Positions 45,601 to 57,982 of a stretch of 64,000 nt of DNA are shown here, one piece after another. The translations under genes were made by a program, and so were the position numbers. This stretch comes from Lingula anatina (lineage: Eukaryota > Brachiopoda > Lingulata > Lingulida > Lingulidae), in assembly GCF_001039355.2 (NCBI RefSeq), contig NW_019775581.1:19356-83355 (forward strand), read 5' to 3'. Numbering within the stretch: the stretch's first letter is position 1; every line of letters begins with the position of its first letter. The notes beneath the pieces are model-generated. The model saw only the letters and a list, made by a program, of their open reading frames with translations. It searched no databases and was not told the origin of the DNA.

Positions 45601-48600
45601 AACAGACTTCACTCCTGCCTCAGCAAACTAATTCCAGTGAGAAGAAAAAGTCCACACAAAGGAGGACTTCAGGGAGAAAAAGAAAAGTTACTTTCAACTT
45701 AAACCCTGAGACAGTTTCTGTAGAGGATAGAGCTGAACAAACTCAAAGTTTAGCAGACACAGGTCCTCCTGTGCTAGAGATGGAAGAACCTTTGCATCCA
45801 CTTGAAGAAAATGAAGGTGTGGAAGTACCTGGTTGTCACCATGCCGTGATTGATTCCAGCAGGTCTTCAGACAGTAAAAGTGAACCAACATTAGGTCAGG
45901 CTGAAAATATTCCCCCTAAAGATGAGGGCCAAAATTTAGTAGAAAATACAAATTTAGAAGAATCTGATCAACTTTTGAATCCAGTCAAGGCACCGTCTGT
46001 GCAAGAAAAACCAGGAACAACAGAACAAACGTTGAAGGCTAATGACCAGGAAACAGCTAAGGAAAATTCACAGCAAGATGAAACAGAAATATCATCTGAC
46101 AAACCAGAATTGACGCCTGATGAACAGGGTTCATCAAAAGAAGATTTGGTGACAGTGGGGTCTCCAGAGTTTCAGTTTGAGCTGCAGGACTATCATTGTG
46201 TTAAGGGTCGCCTAGGCCGAATGATATATCGTTGCGACATATGTCAGGGAATATATCGCCATGCTTTTAGCCTGAAGAGACATTACATGCGCATTCATAT
46301 TAACCCTAAGTACCTTTCTGGACCAGAACATGGAACAGATGGTGATGGCTCAAGAATTAAATGTGGAGAAGCACCCAAACTGGAAGGTGGAGAGAAATAT
46401 AAATATGAAACTGAAAAGGTACCCAAAAAAGAAACTGGTGAAGAATCTAAATATGAAAAAGAAAGTGAAAAAGCATTGAAAAAAGAAAGTTATGAAAAAT
46501 CCAAATATGAAATGGGAAAGAAGGGTAAAGGTAGCAGTGGAGAAGTGATGGAAATTGACAACAAGGAAGTGCATGAAATTGAAAGTAGAGAGTTAGATGA
46601 AAGCGAAAGGAAACAACAGCAAAAGGAGTTTGAAACACAGGATGAAACATCTGAAAAAACAGCCAGTCACGTTGAGCTGTTTGAAAGTGAAACTGATCCT
46701 GTCGTAGTTAATATTGATAAAGAAAGGACAGATAACTTGAAAGAACTTAAATCAAGCAAAGAACCATACAAAAATGAAGACAAATCTGAAGGAACCAAAA
46801 ACTTGTCAACATGTGAAACTGGAATAGAAGACTCCTCAAATGAAATAGAAATAGTAGAACACCATAACATTGATACCATTAGGCATCAAAATAGATGTGG
46901 AGAAAATGAAAATGATACAGAGGGATCCAGGAGTCCTTGTGGAAAGCCAGAAAACCCAAAGAATTTTGACACAAATGAAGAAGCAATTGCACTTGAAATG
47001 GAAACTTGTGAAAATACAAACTCACAAAAGATACAGACATGGAAAACAAATTTGGAGCAAAACCAAATGGAGACAAAAAAGACACATACCAAAGTAGTTG
47101 CTGATGCTGCCACAGCCAAAGATGAGCAAATTGATTTTGGTAATGAAGCAGCTTTAACAACCAGGGAAACACATCATAACGACAACCCGCTCGATGATGG
47201 ACATATTAAAGACAATACAGAACCCACTTGCATTAAGGCAGGGAGTGATGATACAGAACCCAGCAGTGTTCTCAGTGTGGATATACCAGTGAGTTCCACG
47301 CAAGGTAATAAAGATGAGCCACAAAATAGAAGCAGACCTGTGGAAATCCAGGTTGCAACTTTAGACAGGCGTAGTGAAGATTTACCAGGGAATGGAAATG
47401 ATGGAGGTGATGTGAGTGAAGCTGTCAGTGGTGACCAATCTGTTGACAAATCAGAACTAATTGGAGATAGGCCTAAGAGCACAAAGCAAGAACCTGAAAC
47501 TAGTGCACATCCCATGAACCATGAAGTCCTAACAGGTTTGGAAGATGTTGACAAAGCTGCACCAAATGATGATAATGCACCACTTGGTAACACAGTTGCA
47601 CCTGGTGAAATGCAAGATATGGAGAGGTCATTAACAAATCCTGGCAATACAAACCCTAGTGACGCACCAGATGACCGCAAGGAAAAGTGTGAAAGCGATG
47701 TGCAAGACAATGGAAACGTGGTGTTCAAGAACATAACAAGTACTGGGATGGCCGTCACTGATGTGGGTACTGATCCAGTTAACCTTAAACAAGCTAACCC
47801 TTACAGTGAATACCCAGATGAAGAAACAGCTGAACCCACTGGTGAAACTTCCCAAACATGCTCTGATTTTCCAGAATTGGCTTCACCAGAAGACAAAACT
47901 AACCCTGAGCATTTTGAAGACTTGCAAGTTACACAGAAAAGTCAACCCACTGCCGAAATGTTGCAAACACGTGGTGGCTGTCTAGATGTAAACATAACTA
48001 AACTGGCTGTTGGATCATGTCAGTTTAGTGCTGGACCGGGAGATCAGGCTCCAGTGAAATCTGCTGGTGAAAGGCCTGTACCACTAAATAAAGACAAGGC
48101 TGAACTTGCCCCTGAAACGTCTCAACTAAGACCTGAATCACCCAGAGAGAAAACAGAGAGGCCTGCTTTTCAAACATCCCCATCTTGTGCTGATTCACTA
48201 TATGTTGACACAATTGATTCAAAACATGAATGTTCTCAACCCATTGATATTTCTAGTCATGAGTTACCAGATGAAAGCAAGATGAAACTCTCGTTAACTA
48301 ACACTGATACAGAAAAACCTAGTGTGGAAGCTTTGGATAATGACTCTGTAGTTCTTTCTGCCATTCACTTAGATAATGAAATAGCAACAGCTTGTGAGGA
48401 ACCAAAAAACAATAAGAGTGTAAGTAATCATAGTGAAATGGGAATGTGTATTGCAACACCCAGTGACTATGACTTTGAAAAGGAAAATGATTCAAATGCT
48501 CATAGTGCTGATGATCAGGATGTTGATTTATCTTTGACTGGTGGAGATAAACATTGTGAAGAACAAGACAGTGCAAAGGATGTTGACAGTGACTATGAAA

Positions 48601-51600
48601 AGGATGGCAAACCAACAAGTGCTAGAGGTTTTACTCCAGGTGGTGACAAGTTAACCCACAGTGACAACACATTCAAGCATGACACAGCAGTTGTGGCAGT
48701 TGCCCCAAACAGAGGCAAAGCAGAGCTTGCTGCACATTCACCAAGTTTAGATATACCAATACCAGATGATGATATGGTTTTAGATAATGAAACTGCTAGT
48801 TGTGTGGCAAACACTGAAACTGGTGGAATACAGAAAGGCTCTGTGATCTCAAACGAGCACCTGTCTCATGGTAACCGTGAAGGAGCAAAGGACGAGTCAT
48901 CATCAGGCACCAGTGTGGTTCCCAGTACTGAAGAGCAAGGCGATGAAAAGGCAAAGTCCTCTCTTGATGCAGGTGCTACAACACCAACAGACACCATTGT
49001 GGTCCACAGAAGGGAAGCGCACGATGACAAGAATGACACACCTTGCAGGGATGAAATAAGTAATGCATCAGCAAGTCTCAGTGTGCCCCTCAAAAGTCAA
49101 GAAAGAGAACATGATGAAAGGGCTGAAGTTTGTGATGATGGGTCATTCTGTGATCAAAGTAATTCCGGGAGAGATGACCTCGATGGTAAAAACTCTGTTA
49201 CTTGTTTGGAGGATTCAGTTGAAAACAAAACAGGATCTTGTGTCAGTGGATCCTCTGAAAAAGATGCACCAAGCAAAGTGGCAAATCTTAATCAAGAAGA
49301 GATAAAACATGAAAGAGTGATACGTATCGACAAGGAACTTGAGAAAAGACCAGAATGTAATGAAACTGAAGAACCGGCCCAGCATGATCAGGTGGCACCA
49401 TTAAGTGCTGAAGTCCCAGGTTGCAGAGAGAGAGAACCCGATATGATTGATGACTGCAATGTGGACCTCACTGCTGATTCTAAGGTTGAAGACAGAGTTG
49501 ATGGCAGAGGCATTAGCACAGAGGACAGCGTAATGGGTTTCAGAAGAAAACCTCACAAACCTGACAGTTCAGAAACCAGTGAGGTATTAGCTCATCGCGA
49601 TGAAGTCCCTGGTGGTGATCTCACTTGTGATGAATATACTGTGTCCCCTTCAAAATTAGTGTGCAGTCAAATATCTAGTGGGCAAACCTTACTGAAGCCG
49701 ACTGATGGGGATCTGACAGCCACAATGCAGGCAGAAAAGAAAGCAGGCTACCTTGAACAGAATGAAAAAGAGCAACCAAAGGAGCCAAGGGCCAGAGACC
49801 CTGCTAGCAGTATTGGAAGAACAACAACACAGATGGATGACTCTATCACAATCAAGGAAACCAACTTTCCCGAGAACAACTTTCCAGATGTTGTTGAGGG
49901 AGATCTCAAGTCAACAGGCTTTGTTGATATTAGTTTGACAAAGTTAATAAGTAAGGACACCCCTGATAGTAGAATGCAAGCACCAGTGGATAAGAAGCCA
50001 ATAGCTTCCTCTTTCCAAAACTCTGATGATAATAGTGAAAGGACCAAAATGGCTATCCTGAATGTGCAAACTGGTAGTGATTATGAGAACAAAGATGACA
50101 AGGCCAACTTGATACCTTTAAATGACTTAACAAGTGGGTCTGTGCCAAGCACTTTGATTTCTTTAGACAGCAGTGAGTCCAGTTCAAGAGAACACACATT
50201 ATTGGATTTCAGCAGTCAGCAGCATTCAACTAAAGAGACTTCTCTGGAAAATGTAACAGCTGCTGCTTCAGTACCTTTAGCTACCAGCGGTGCTCAGTCT
50301 GCAACTCCTGATGTCACTGTTGAACATTTACCCGATTCATGGGATGGTGATCACCAGCCCCAAAACATGACCAACTCTGAAAGTACCTTGGACCCAGTGT
50401 CAGTTGTTTCCTCTGGTAGTGCTGATGAATGTAACCCTGTTCACCAGACCCCACCCACTCTTGACTCACAGACTTTGAATACAGATGCCCAGAGCTCAGT
50501 AGACCCTTTGAATGCCGTTTCCGCAGGGGATACTGAGGATGGAACACCGTCACATAATTTGACTAGTGAAAGTACACCTTTGGCAAACAGTAATCTGCAA
50601 GCACCTGTCCTCGATATGCCTGGTTTGTTTAAGTGCAACCTTTGTACAGAGACATTTAACAGTGCACAAGAGCTAAGAGAGCACCTGACCAACCACCCGG
50701 CCCTTCCAGGAAAGGAGACATTCGCCTGCACCCAGTGCCAGATGAAGTTTACCAGCAAGCCTAACCTCATGAGGCATCAGATTGTACACACAGGTACCTT
50801 CACTGGTTCTTTGGTCGCATTCAGAACAGTGGACTTACTAGTCCGAGGGTCACTTAGGGTCAACCCACTAAAAAGCTTGCTGTCTATTCCGCTGATAGAC
50901 ACTGAATAGATTTCCCGTGGGGAAGTATTCAAGTGGATTGGCCATATTTGACCCTCGGACTAGTTAGTCCTCTGTTCTGGTTCTGAATGCATTCTTTGTT
51001 GTTATTGTTGAGGGTGTGAGGGGTGGTTGGGGAGGGGGGCATAGGAAGATGTATAGTGAGAGAGTGAGGGGAAGAGTGTAAAAAAGATTGGAATGAGTGG
51101 GGGGACAGGCTGAGCGAGGGAGAAGAGGGGGAAATGGGTGGGTTTAAGAATGAGAGAGACAGAGAGAGAGCAGAAATGTGTTTCTTATGTAATGAAAGCT
51201 TTTTTTATTTTCAGTTTCACCTTTGATATTCTATCTTGACTATACTCCATTAGACTTGGGAGTTCACTGATAAAAGATTTAAAAAAACAAGTTTATGGAT
51301 ACATAACCAATAACTTTTACTGTATGCTTATTTTAGAAGTTACAGTTTAAGTACTGGGCTGAAAATTTCAGACTTAACTGCAGACTTGCTTACTTACAGG
51401 AGCCAAGCCATATGAATGTCAGAAATGTGGACAAGACTTTCCAACTGTGACTCACATGCGTAGACACGTGCAGAAAATGCATTGCGGCAACCAGCAAAAC
51501 CAACATCAGTGTGATAAATGTACTGAGTCGTTTGCTCGAAAAGTCCTGTTGATGAAACATATTTCAAAAGAGCACAGCCATGATTGTGAGACCTTAACTA

Positions 51601-52466
51601 AAGGTATAAGACTTTGTGGCTTACGTTCTTGGGCGTGGGGGAAGGGAGGTGGGTTTTGCTCCCATTTTGAAGAAAGGCAAGGTCACCGGCAATCCGTAAA
51701 GTTTCCTTATAATATTAAGATAATAATGACGGGATATTTGCATATAATACCTTGCTATCAAAATTATTTAACATAGTTTTAATGATCACTATGAATTAAT
51801 TTTTTCCTCTTAAACAAGTAATTACTGAGGATCCAAAATTGATTTTCTTTGTCCATATTCAGTCTCATATAGAATCTTTTTTTGAAGCTCATTGATGAAT
51901 TGACAAATGCCTTACCTTCTCCTGCTTTTTAAATTCACATAAATGATGTATCCAGACAATTAAAAGTGTTTAAAGCCTCAAATATTTAATCTCGAGTATA
52001 AAACTTGGATATCTTTTGTTTGGGTAATTCTTAGTATTGCCATGGAAACGAGGTGGTGTGGGTTACGAGGCCAATTGATGATATTCATTTAATTATTGGC
52101 TGATTTTGGAAAGTAGCTGTGAAATGCTTTCTTTATATCTTTATGACCTCATATAGCAATATTTTTGTTTTTGTTTGAATTTGAAGGTTTTAAACATGAC
52201 ATGTTTAAATGGCTATCAGTTACTTGAACAAGCACATGCCCTTAAATTTCTCAGGATGTATATTTGTTCTCTCTTTAGGTGCAAAAGCAGATGAAGTTGC
52301 TATAGGCCCTGATGAGTCGATTGCCTGTCCTGAACAAGAGAGTGTTTGCACAGCTGAGGAAGAGAGAATGTCCACTGAAGCTGAATCTCCAGTGCCAGAC
52401 ACTGCAGGGGAAGATGTGGGCCAAATTACAGAAATAACCAATAAGGTATTTATACAGGATATCCAG

Positions 52467-52499
<33 letters not shown>

Positions 52500-55400
52500 C
52501 AGGATATATGAAGATATACATGAAAGAGTGCAGGATAAAGAACATATGGATATGAGATATGTATTTTGACATGTCTCTACTTATTAAGACTAGCAGTTAA
52601 AGTGAGGGGCATTGCCTGACATGTTTAAATTAAATGTCTGATATTTTCATTTTGCAGGAGGGGGAGAGCAAAAAGCATCTCTTCCCCTCTCTCCCACTCA
52701 CCCCATTCCATCCATTGTAATTAAATTGTGCTAAGGCTTACAGAGCTAACTCGATCAGCTTACCGCACTTTTGCTTTTTTATTGCAGGAAGATGTTGTAA
52801 GCTGCAGTAGTAGATATGAGGAGAAGCAAGGCAGCGAAAATGATGAGGGCAGCACTTCCAGTGATGGTTTGAAGACAGGCCACAATGGCCAGCAACATCT
52901 CACAGTGAAACACAATCTTCGACAAACTCGACAAAGAGAGCAGAAAGACAGCTCTAGAGGTGAAACCACATCCACTTTTTCATATCAGTGCATTGTGTGT
53001 AAAAAGCGTTTCCCAACTTACAGCCAAATGTGTCGCCATCGCAGAATGGCCCATGAGCGACCAAAGGCCTTGATCTCACGTGAGAAGGAGAAGAAATCCA
53101 AACCGCCTCCTAAAGATAATGATGACTCTGGTGAACAGGATCTGAACTCCAGAATTACTTTTTATGCTCATATCAGTAGCAATGTGGCTGAGAACCTAAG
53201 ATTTTATTTAGATGGCAAGGATGATGCTCTTTCCAATTTCCACAAGCATTTAAGGCATTATGATAAAGTGCATGGATTTGGAATTTTACCAGAGCCAAAG
53301 TCCGTAAAGCTGGACCTCAAGAAGTTCAATTTTACTGATGAGGAGATTGAACTAATTGAAAAAGAACAAGAAGATAGGAGACTTGGTCAGCAGGAACAGC
53401 TACAAGGGATGGACCAAAATTCGGCCACAGGCAAAGTTATAATGAATGATGCATTACAGGCAGAACAGCATGGAGCAAATTCAGAAGAATGTGAAAATGA
53501 TAATTCACAAAGTGCAGAAGTATGTCCTTCTGAAAATGTCACAGTGTGTGCTATATCACATCATCTGGCACATGCTAATGAACATAGTATGTCTTTGAAC
53601 AGGCAGGAGAAAGAGGGAGGCCCACCAAATCCTTCAGTGAGTACATCTGTGGGCATGCAAGAGAAGGAGCATGGTCCACCAAGTCCTACAATGAGTTCGT
53701 CTTTGGGTAGGCAGGGGAATGAGGAAGTTTCACCAAGTCTTACAATGGAAGGAGGATGTTGGGGTGAAAAGGCTGATGAAGAGGCACACCAAATTACTAA
53801 AGTAACTGAAAAATGTATAGAAAACCAGGGGGAAAGCAATATGGAGGTCACCAATATTCAATGCGCTGTTTCGGAAGAAAAGGGAAGAAATGATGCAGTT
53901 CCTTCCTGGAAACAAGCTTCTTTAAATGAAAAAAGTGAAGTGTCTCAATTAAAAGGGAACTCTACTGAGGTTAACCAAAGTGAATACCCAAAGCCTGAAT
54001 CAGATTCAAAGTCCATTCCTACCAAAGCTCTGAAAGCTTCTTTGGCACCTGATCAAGAAGAAAATATTAATACAAAATCCACAGAGATGTTGCCTGTATT
54101 ACCACCTAGTGCCGCAGAACAAAATGATTGCCATTGTGAAGGTCAAAATCAGGATAAGGATACTTCTATAGAGAAAGAGCAGAGCAAATCACAGGTCAGT
54201 GGTGATACTGTAGGTGGGGAAATACCCGTCAACATAGCAGAGGACAAAAAGACAACTATCCCAGCACTACCAAGTAGCATCAAATCAGATCAGTCCTCTC
54301 AGATATTTAGAAAAGAAGACAACACGCAATCAAATTCCAACAAAGCTACAAGTGAAAGAGAAAAAAAAGTTTTTGGGCCACAGGTAGAAGGAGGACAGTC
54401 ACAAGTGTTGGAGTCAGCTCAATCAGAAGAAACAGATGGACAAAACTCGACTGAAGGAAAATACAAGAAGCTGCCACTTATTCACAGATGTCCAGTCTGC
54501 AAGATAACCTTTGACATTGCTGCCGACTATATCAACCACCTGAAAAAGATCCATGGCATTGAGCTCCCAGAGGATCTTCCAGAAGAAGACCCCAAATTGA
54601 CAACTGAGGTAGATGGGTCGAAGCAAACACAGAGTAAGACAAAACTTGCAAGGAACATGGAGAAAATCCGTTCCCTTAGGTCATTCAGGAGAGGACAATC
54701 TCTGCAAAGCATCCAACAGAAGAGTATTACAGAGGGCGGTGGCAAGGGAGATGTGGATGAATCTTCGAGGAATACAAGGTTTGATGAAGTCTCACAGTGG
54801 GACCAGGGAGTGGAGCAATATGGTCGCTACCCTGTCCAGAGACGGTATATTTGTTTGGTTTGCTGGCAGGATTTCCCAGACTTTGACACAATATTTGAAC
54901 ATGAAGTTGCCGATCATCCTAACATATACTGCCGCCACATTATGATAGAGAAAGCTTTTGAGTGCCATGTGTTCAAGCATGTCCACAAGCAAACCAAACA
55001 AGTGGCAACATCCTACAACATGACAGCAGGGAGTGGTTTAGAGTCAAAATGGACCCCCACTACCGAGAAGAGCCCCATGTTGCAGAAACCTAGACCAGCA
55101 ACCTGTACTAAATGTGGAAAAGCATTTGACAAAATGGCTGATCTCCATGCTCATATCATAGATGATTGTGCAAGTAGGGGCTCCTTAGGGAGTGCTCATG
55201 TGGGGGCCTCAGAAGGGGTTGTCAAGACGATAGAGGACAAGACAAAAAGAAGGGGAATCAAACACCGGAATAGTTAATCTACAGGTAGTCTCAACGGAAG
55301 TAAAGAAAACCTACAATTCTAAAGGATTCAAAGAAAAGAGAAGTGAAGGGAGGGAGAATACTGGCCTTGGAGCAATTGAAAAAATAAAGCTTAAGCAGCC

Positions 55401-57982
55401 AGTGCACATAAGTGGTGGAAGCAGTAGTACAAGAGATAAGGGGAAATTTGCAAAGGATACTACTCAGTGGGTGAGAAAAAGCATGAAACAACAACAGAAA
55501 AAAATTGAAGCAGTTTCAACCAAGTTGAAAAAAAGGCAGCAGATGAAACCATGGAAAGGTTCGCCATTCAAATGTCACTATTGCTCAAAGGACTGCGGTA
55601 GCCCGTTGATGTTGAGAAAACACACTGCTGTATGCCAGGCCCGACTGTCCAAGATTGCCAGCAAAAGAAAGACTAATACTTCTCCCTTTAAAGCAGCAAG
55701 AAGATGCCAGTATTGTGGTAAAGCTTTCGTCTACCAAGGTTCATGGTATAATCATCTTAACATCTACTGTAAGGTGAAGAAAATACTTCTTTCAGATGGA
55801 AAAAAGAGAGGCGAGACGAATAACGGCAAGGACAAGGAAGCAAAGAAACACGATGCCAAAATTACAAGGAAGATTGCCCGTGATAAAGTTCCTGTTGATG
55901 ATAAAGAGAAAAGTGACAGTAAGCAACCCTGTTTATTTAAACAAAAACCTTGGAGATTAAGACGAAACAAAACTGGCGGTATGCTTGTGGCAAGAACGCC
56001 CACAGTTGATACCTCAAGTACTGCACAAATACCAAAAATTTACCAGAAATACAGACAGTCCTGCATCTCAGAGGGCAGGATCGGACATTGTCAAGCAGGA
56101 GGACGTCCATATCCCATTAAAATCAATACAAAGTTCTAACAAAGCCTTGGTGACAAGAAAACCGGCAAATGCGTTCAGGATTGCTGAGTCTGCTGCAAGT
56201 CAAAAGATAGCAAAGTCACGCAAAATGCTCTCTAGCCAGCCACCGACTGGACTGAGACCTAAGGTGAACAAAGCTGGTGGCAATACTAAAGGAAAGAATC
56301 CTGTCAGCTCTGAAAAGATTATTCAAAACCAAAGCCACATTTCGGCCACCAAAGTCTCCAATTGTGATTCACAGCTAGAGACTCTTTGTGGTAAAGCATC
56401 AGCTCTAGAACGCCGCAGTTCCTCTACTGATGATCGTATTTCTAAGCTGATCAACAATCTGAGGGAGAGGATTCAGGACAAAGGTAATATACCATTTGTA
56501 TCGAGGGAAACAAGTAACTCACTTGGGGAAGAAGCTGAGGCAGCATCATCACAGTTCATTACATGTGTTCAGTCACAGAGGAGTGCTACAGGGAAGGTAA
56601 ATAAGAGAGAGGGAAAGAGTAAAGGAGATAGTCCCATAACATCAGCTTTAGAAAAAGGACAAGCCAAGATTATAGAAAGTGCAACTAGTTTTATTCACCC
56701 GCAAAAGAGAAAGAAAGCCGAAACCGAACAAGGTGTCAAAAAAATGAAAGTTGCAGGGGTTGAACAACGTTTAAAGACAACTAATAAGAAAACAACAACC
56801 AAATCAGCTCCACGGAAAACTATGGGTGTCAGAAAAGAACTTAACAAGAAAAAAATCGAAACTCTGAAAGCAAAATCACATCAAAAAGAAGCCTATGCGG
56901 CAAAATCAAACAATCCCAAAGATTCTTCTGTACCTGGACTGGTAAGCCAGGTTAATACTATAAAAAGAGCAGTGTCAGTGCAGGGGCCAAAACGCAAACT
57001 CCAGAATACGAAAGGAGCTAGCTGTGGCAGTAAATGGGCGAAGAAAATCAAAACCCCATCACCGGTTAACAGCAAACGTCCTGATCCAAACTTGTTAGTA
57101 CTCAGTAATGAAGACAACTTTGATGCACAAGATGAGGATGATATACCAATATCACAGCTTATACAGAAAAAGGGTGGTGCGGCAAAGGGTGGTGCGGCTG
57201 TTATTTCAAGTGGAAGGCCTTCAAAAATTACAAAGAAGGATGTCCCAGGTCGGCAAACCAGCAAATTGAACTATGATTCTCCTAAAACCCCCAGGAAACC
57301 ACAAAAGAAATCAAAAAGAAGCACCAAGGATAAGCAGCCAGAGTCTGTCAGTCCCCCAATTACTAACCATCTTAAAGTAGTAAAACACATTTCGCCGAGT
57401 AGTGTTAGAGAAGTGAAATCAAAATACGATGCCAAAGACGTGGAAGATATTATTGGACAGAACCCAAAACATTATTCAAATCTTCCTGATGACAGCAATG
57501 CAGGAGAATTGTCTGTGTCTGGCAGTTCAAAATCAGGGGATAAATTTTCTGGTTTGACCAAGGCAGAGAAAAAGGCTCATGGATATTTCCAAGGGAAACC
57601 GAAAACAAAAAATGGTGGAGCTGTGAAGAAACTGTCACTCCATGGAAATTCCTCGATAGTCAGATTGCCTGAAGACCCAAAAATTCAGAAACGGAATTCT
57701 AAATCGGCTGCTGCCAGTCAAAGGGCCATTGAAAAAAGTAAACTGAAAACTCCACGTGAGATTACCAAGAGGGTGGACATCCAACCGCCTAGTATAAAGC
57801 AAACCGAACCTTCTTCAATTCCGGAAGAAGGTGCCCTCCAAGACGGCACAAGTGAGCACAATTTGCCAACAGATGTCGCCTCTGTGGATGGATATGATCG
57901 AGATAACGAGTCCTACCGAAAGTTTTTGCCCCTTAAAAAGAGAAAGGCGTTTTCAGCCTCATCTTCTGATGTTGACTGTTGA
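39228..57982 (+). CDS. Giant multi-zinc-finger nuclear protein, 8 coding exons
   Basis: Exons: 39228-39321, 41496-41620, 41788-42057, 42485-42557, 42817-50793, 51400-51603, 52279-52445, 52788-57982. Phases join up to the last exon. If two 1-base frame breaks there (near 55252 and 56034) are artefacts, the product is about 4,700 residues. If real, it stops at 55277 after about 3,800. The 8-kb exon 5 is mostly acidic, Ser/Thr/Glu-rich and low in hydrophobics, with Arg/Lys clusters that could be nuclear signals. C2H2 fingers lie near 46227, 50631, 50725, 51413, 51506, 52984, 54484 and 54847. C2HC-type fingers lie near 55105, 55567 and 55703. An HTGAKPYEC linker spans the exon 5/6 junction. Start: first long ATG after a TTTTCAG acceptor (39174), behind a 2-codon upstream ORF (ATG TGC TAA). 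Sequence after 50793 in the open frame is intron. A nucleic-acid-binding regulator is likely. I cannot name the family. Confidence 0.8.
40427..40492. repeat. (TA)n microsatellite in intron 1
   Basis: About 65 bases of uninterrupted TA. Confidence 0.95.
42571..42728. repeat. Composite satellite: (TC)n plus CATCATCATCAACCTTAGAA unit, twice
   Basis: The block CATCATCATCAACCTTAGAA followed by TACACT, GGT and AATC occurs twice, separated by (TC)n, giving a unit of about 75 bases in intron 4 of the zinc-finger gene. Confidence 0.85.
45015..45158 (+). repeat. Six in-frame 24-bp repeats coding FDLGQGSS-like octapeptides
   Basis: Six units of 24 bases within exon 5 encode variants of [F/L/Y]-D-L-G-[Q/E]-[G/S/V]-[S/L]-[S/T]. 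Aspartate, leucine and glycine are invariant, while the bordering codons vary. The underlying DNA is a regular array of GACCT half-sites, and one unit includes the perfect palindrome TGACCTAGGTCA. Confidence 0.9.
50818..50990. mobile_element. MITE family A copy directly after the exon 5 donor
   Basis: The left end GCATTCAGAACAGTGGACTT, then ACTAGTCCGAGGGTCA is matched by the reverse complement of the right end (GGACTAACTAGTCCGAGGGT, CAAATATGGCCAATCCACTT). The element starts 25 bases past the exon 5 boundary (50793|GTACCT). The open reading frame runs on through the donor and into the element until 50909, so retention of this intron would add about 39 residues. Confidence 0.75.
52470..52499. 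repeat. (GA)n microsatellite in intron 7
   Basis: About 30 bases of GA, 25 bases after the exon 7 donor. Confidence 0.9.

Noticed and set aside
50794-50909. Last 39 codons of the 8-kb frame
   Set aside because: They read through a GT donor into intron and a MITE, while exon 6 continues the HTGxKPY linker in phase.
52657-52720. Possible alternative exon after TTTTGCAG at 52657
   Set aside because: Opens in phase but reaches TAA after 20 codons with no donor. The acceptor at 52787 fits the downstream coding frame.
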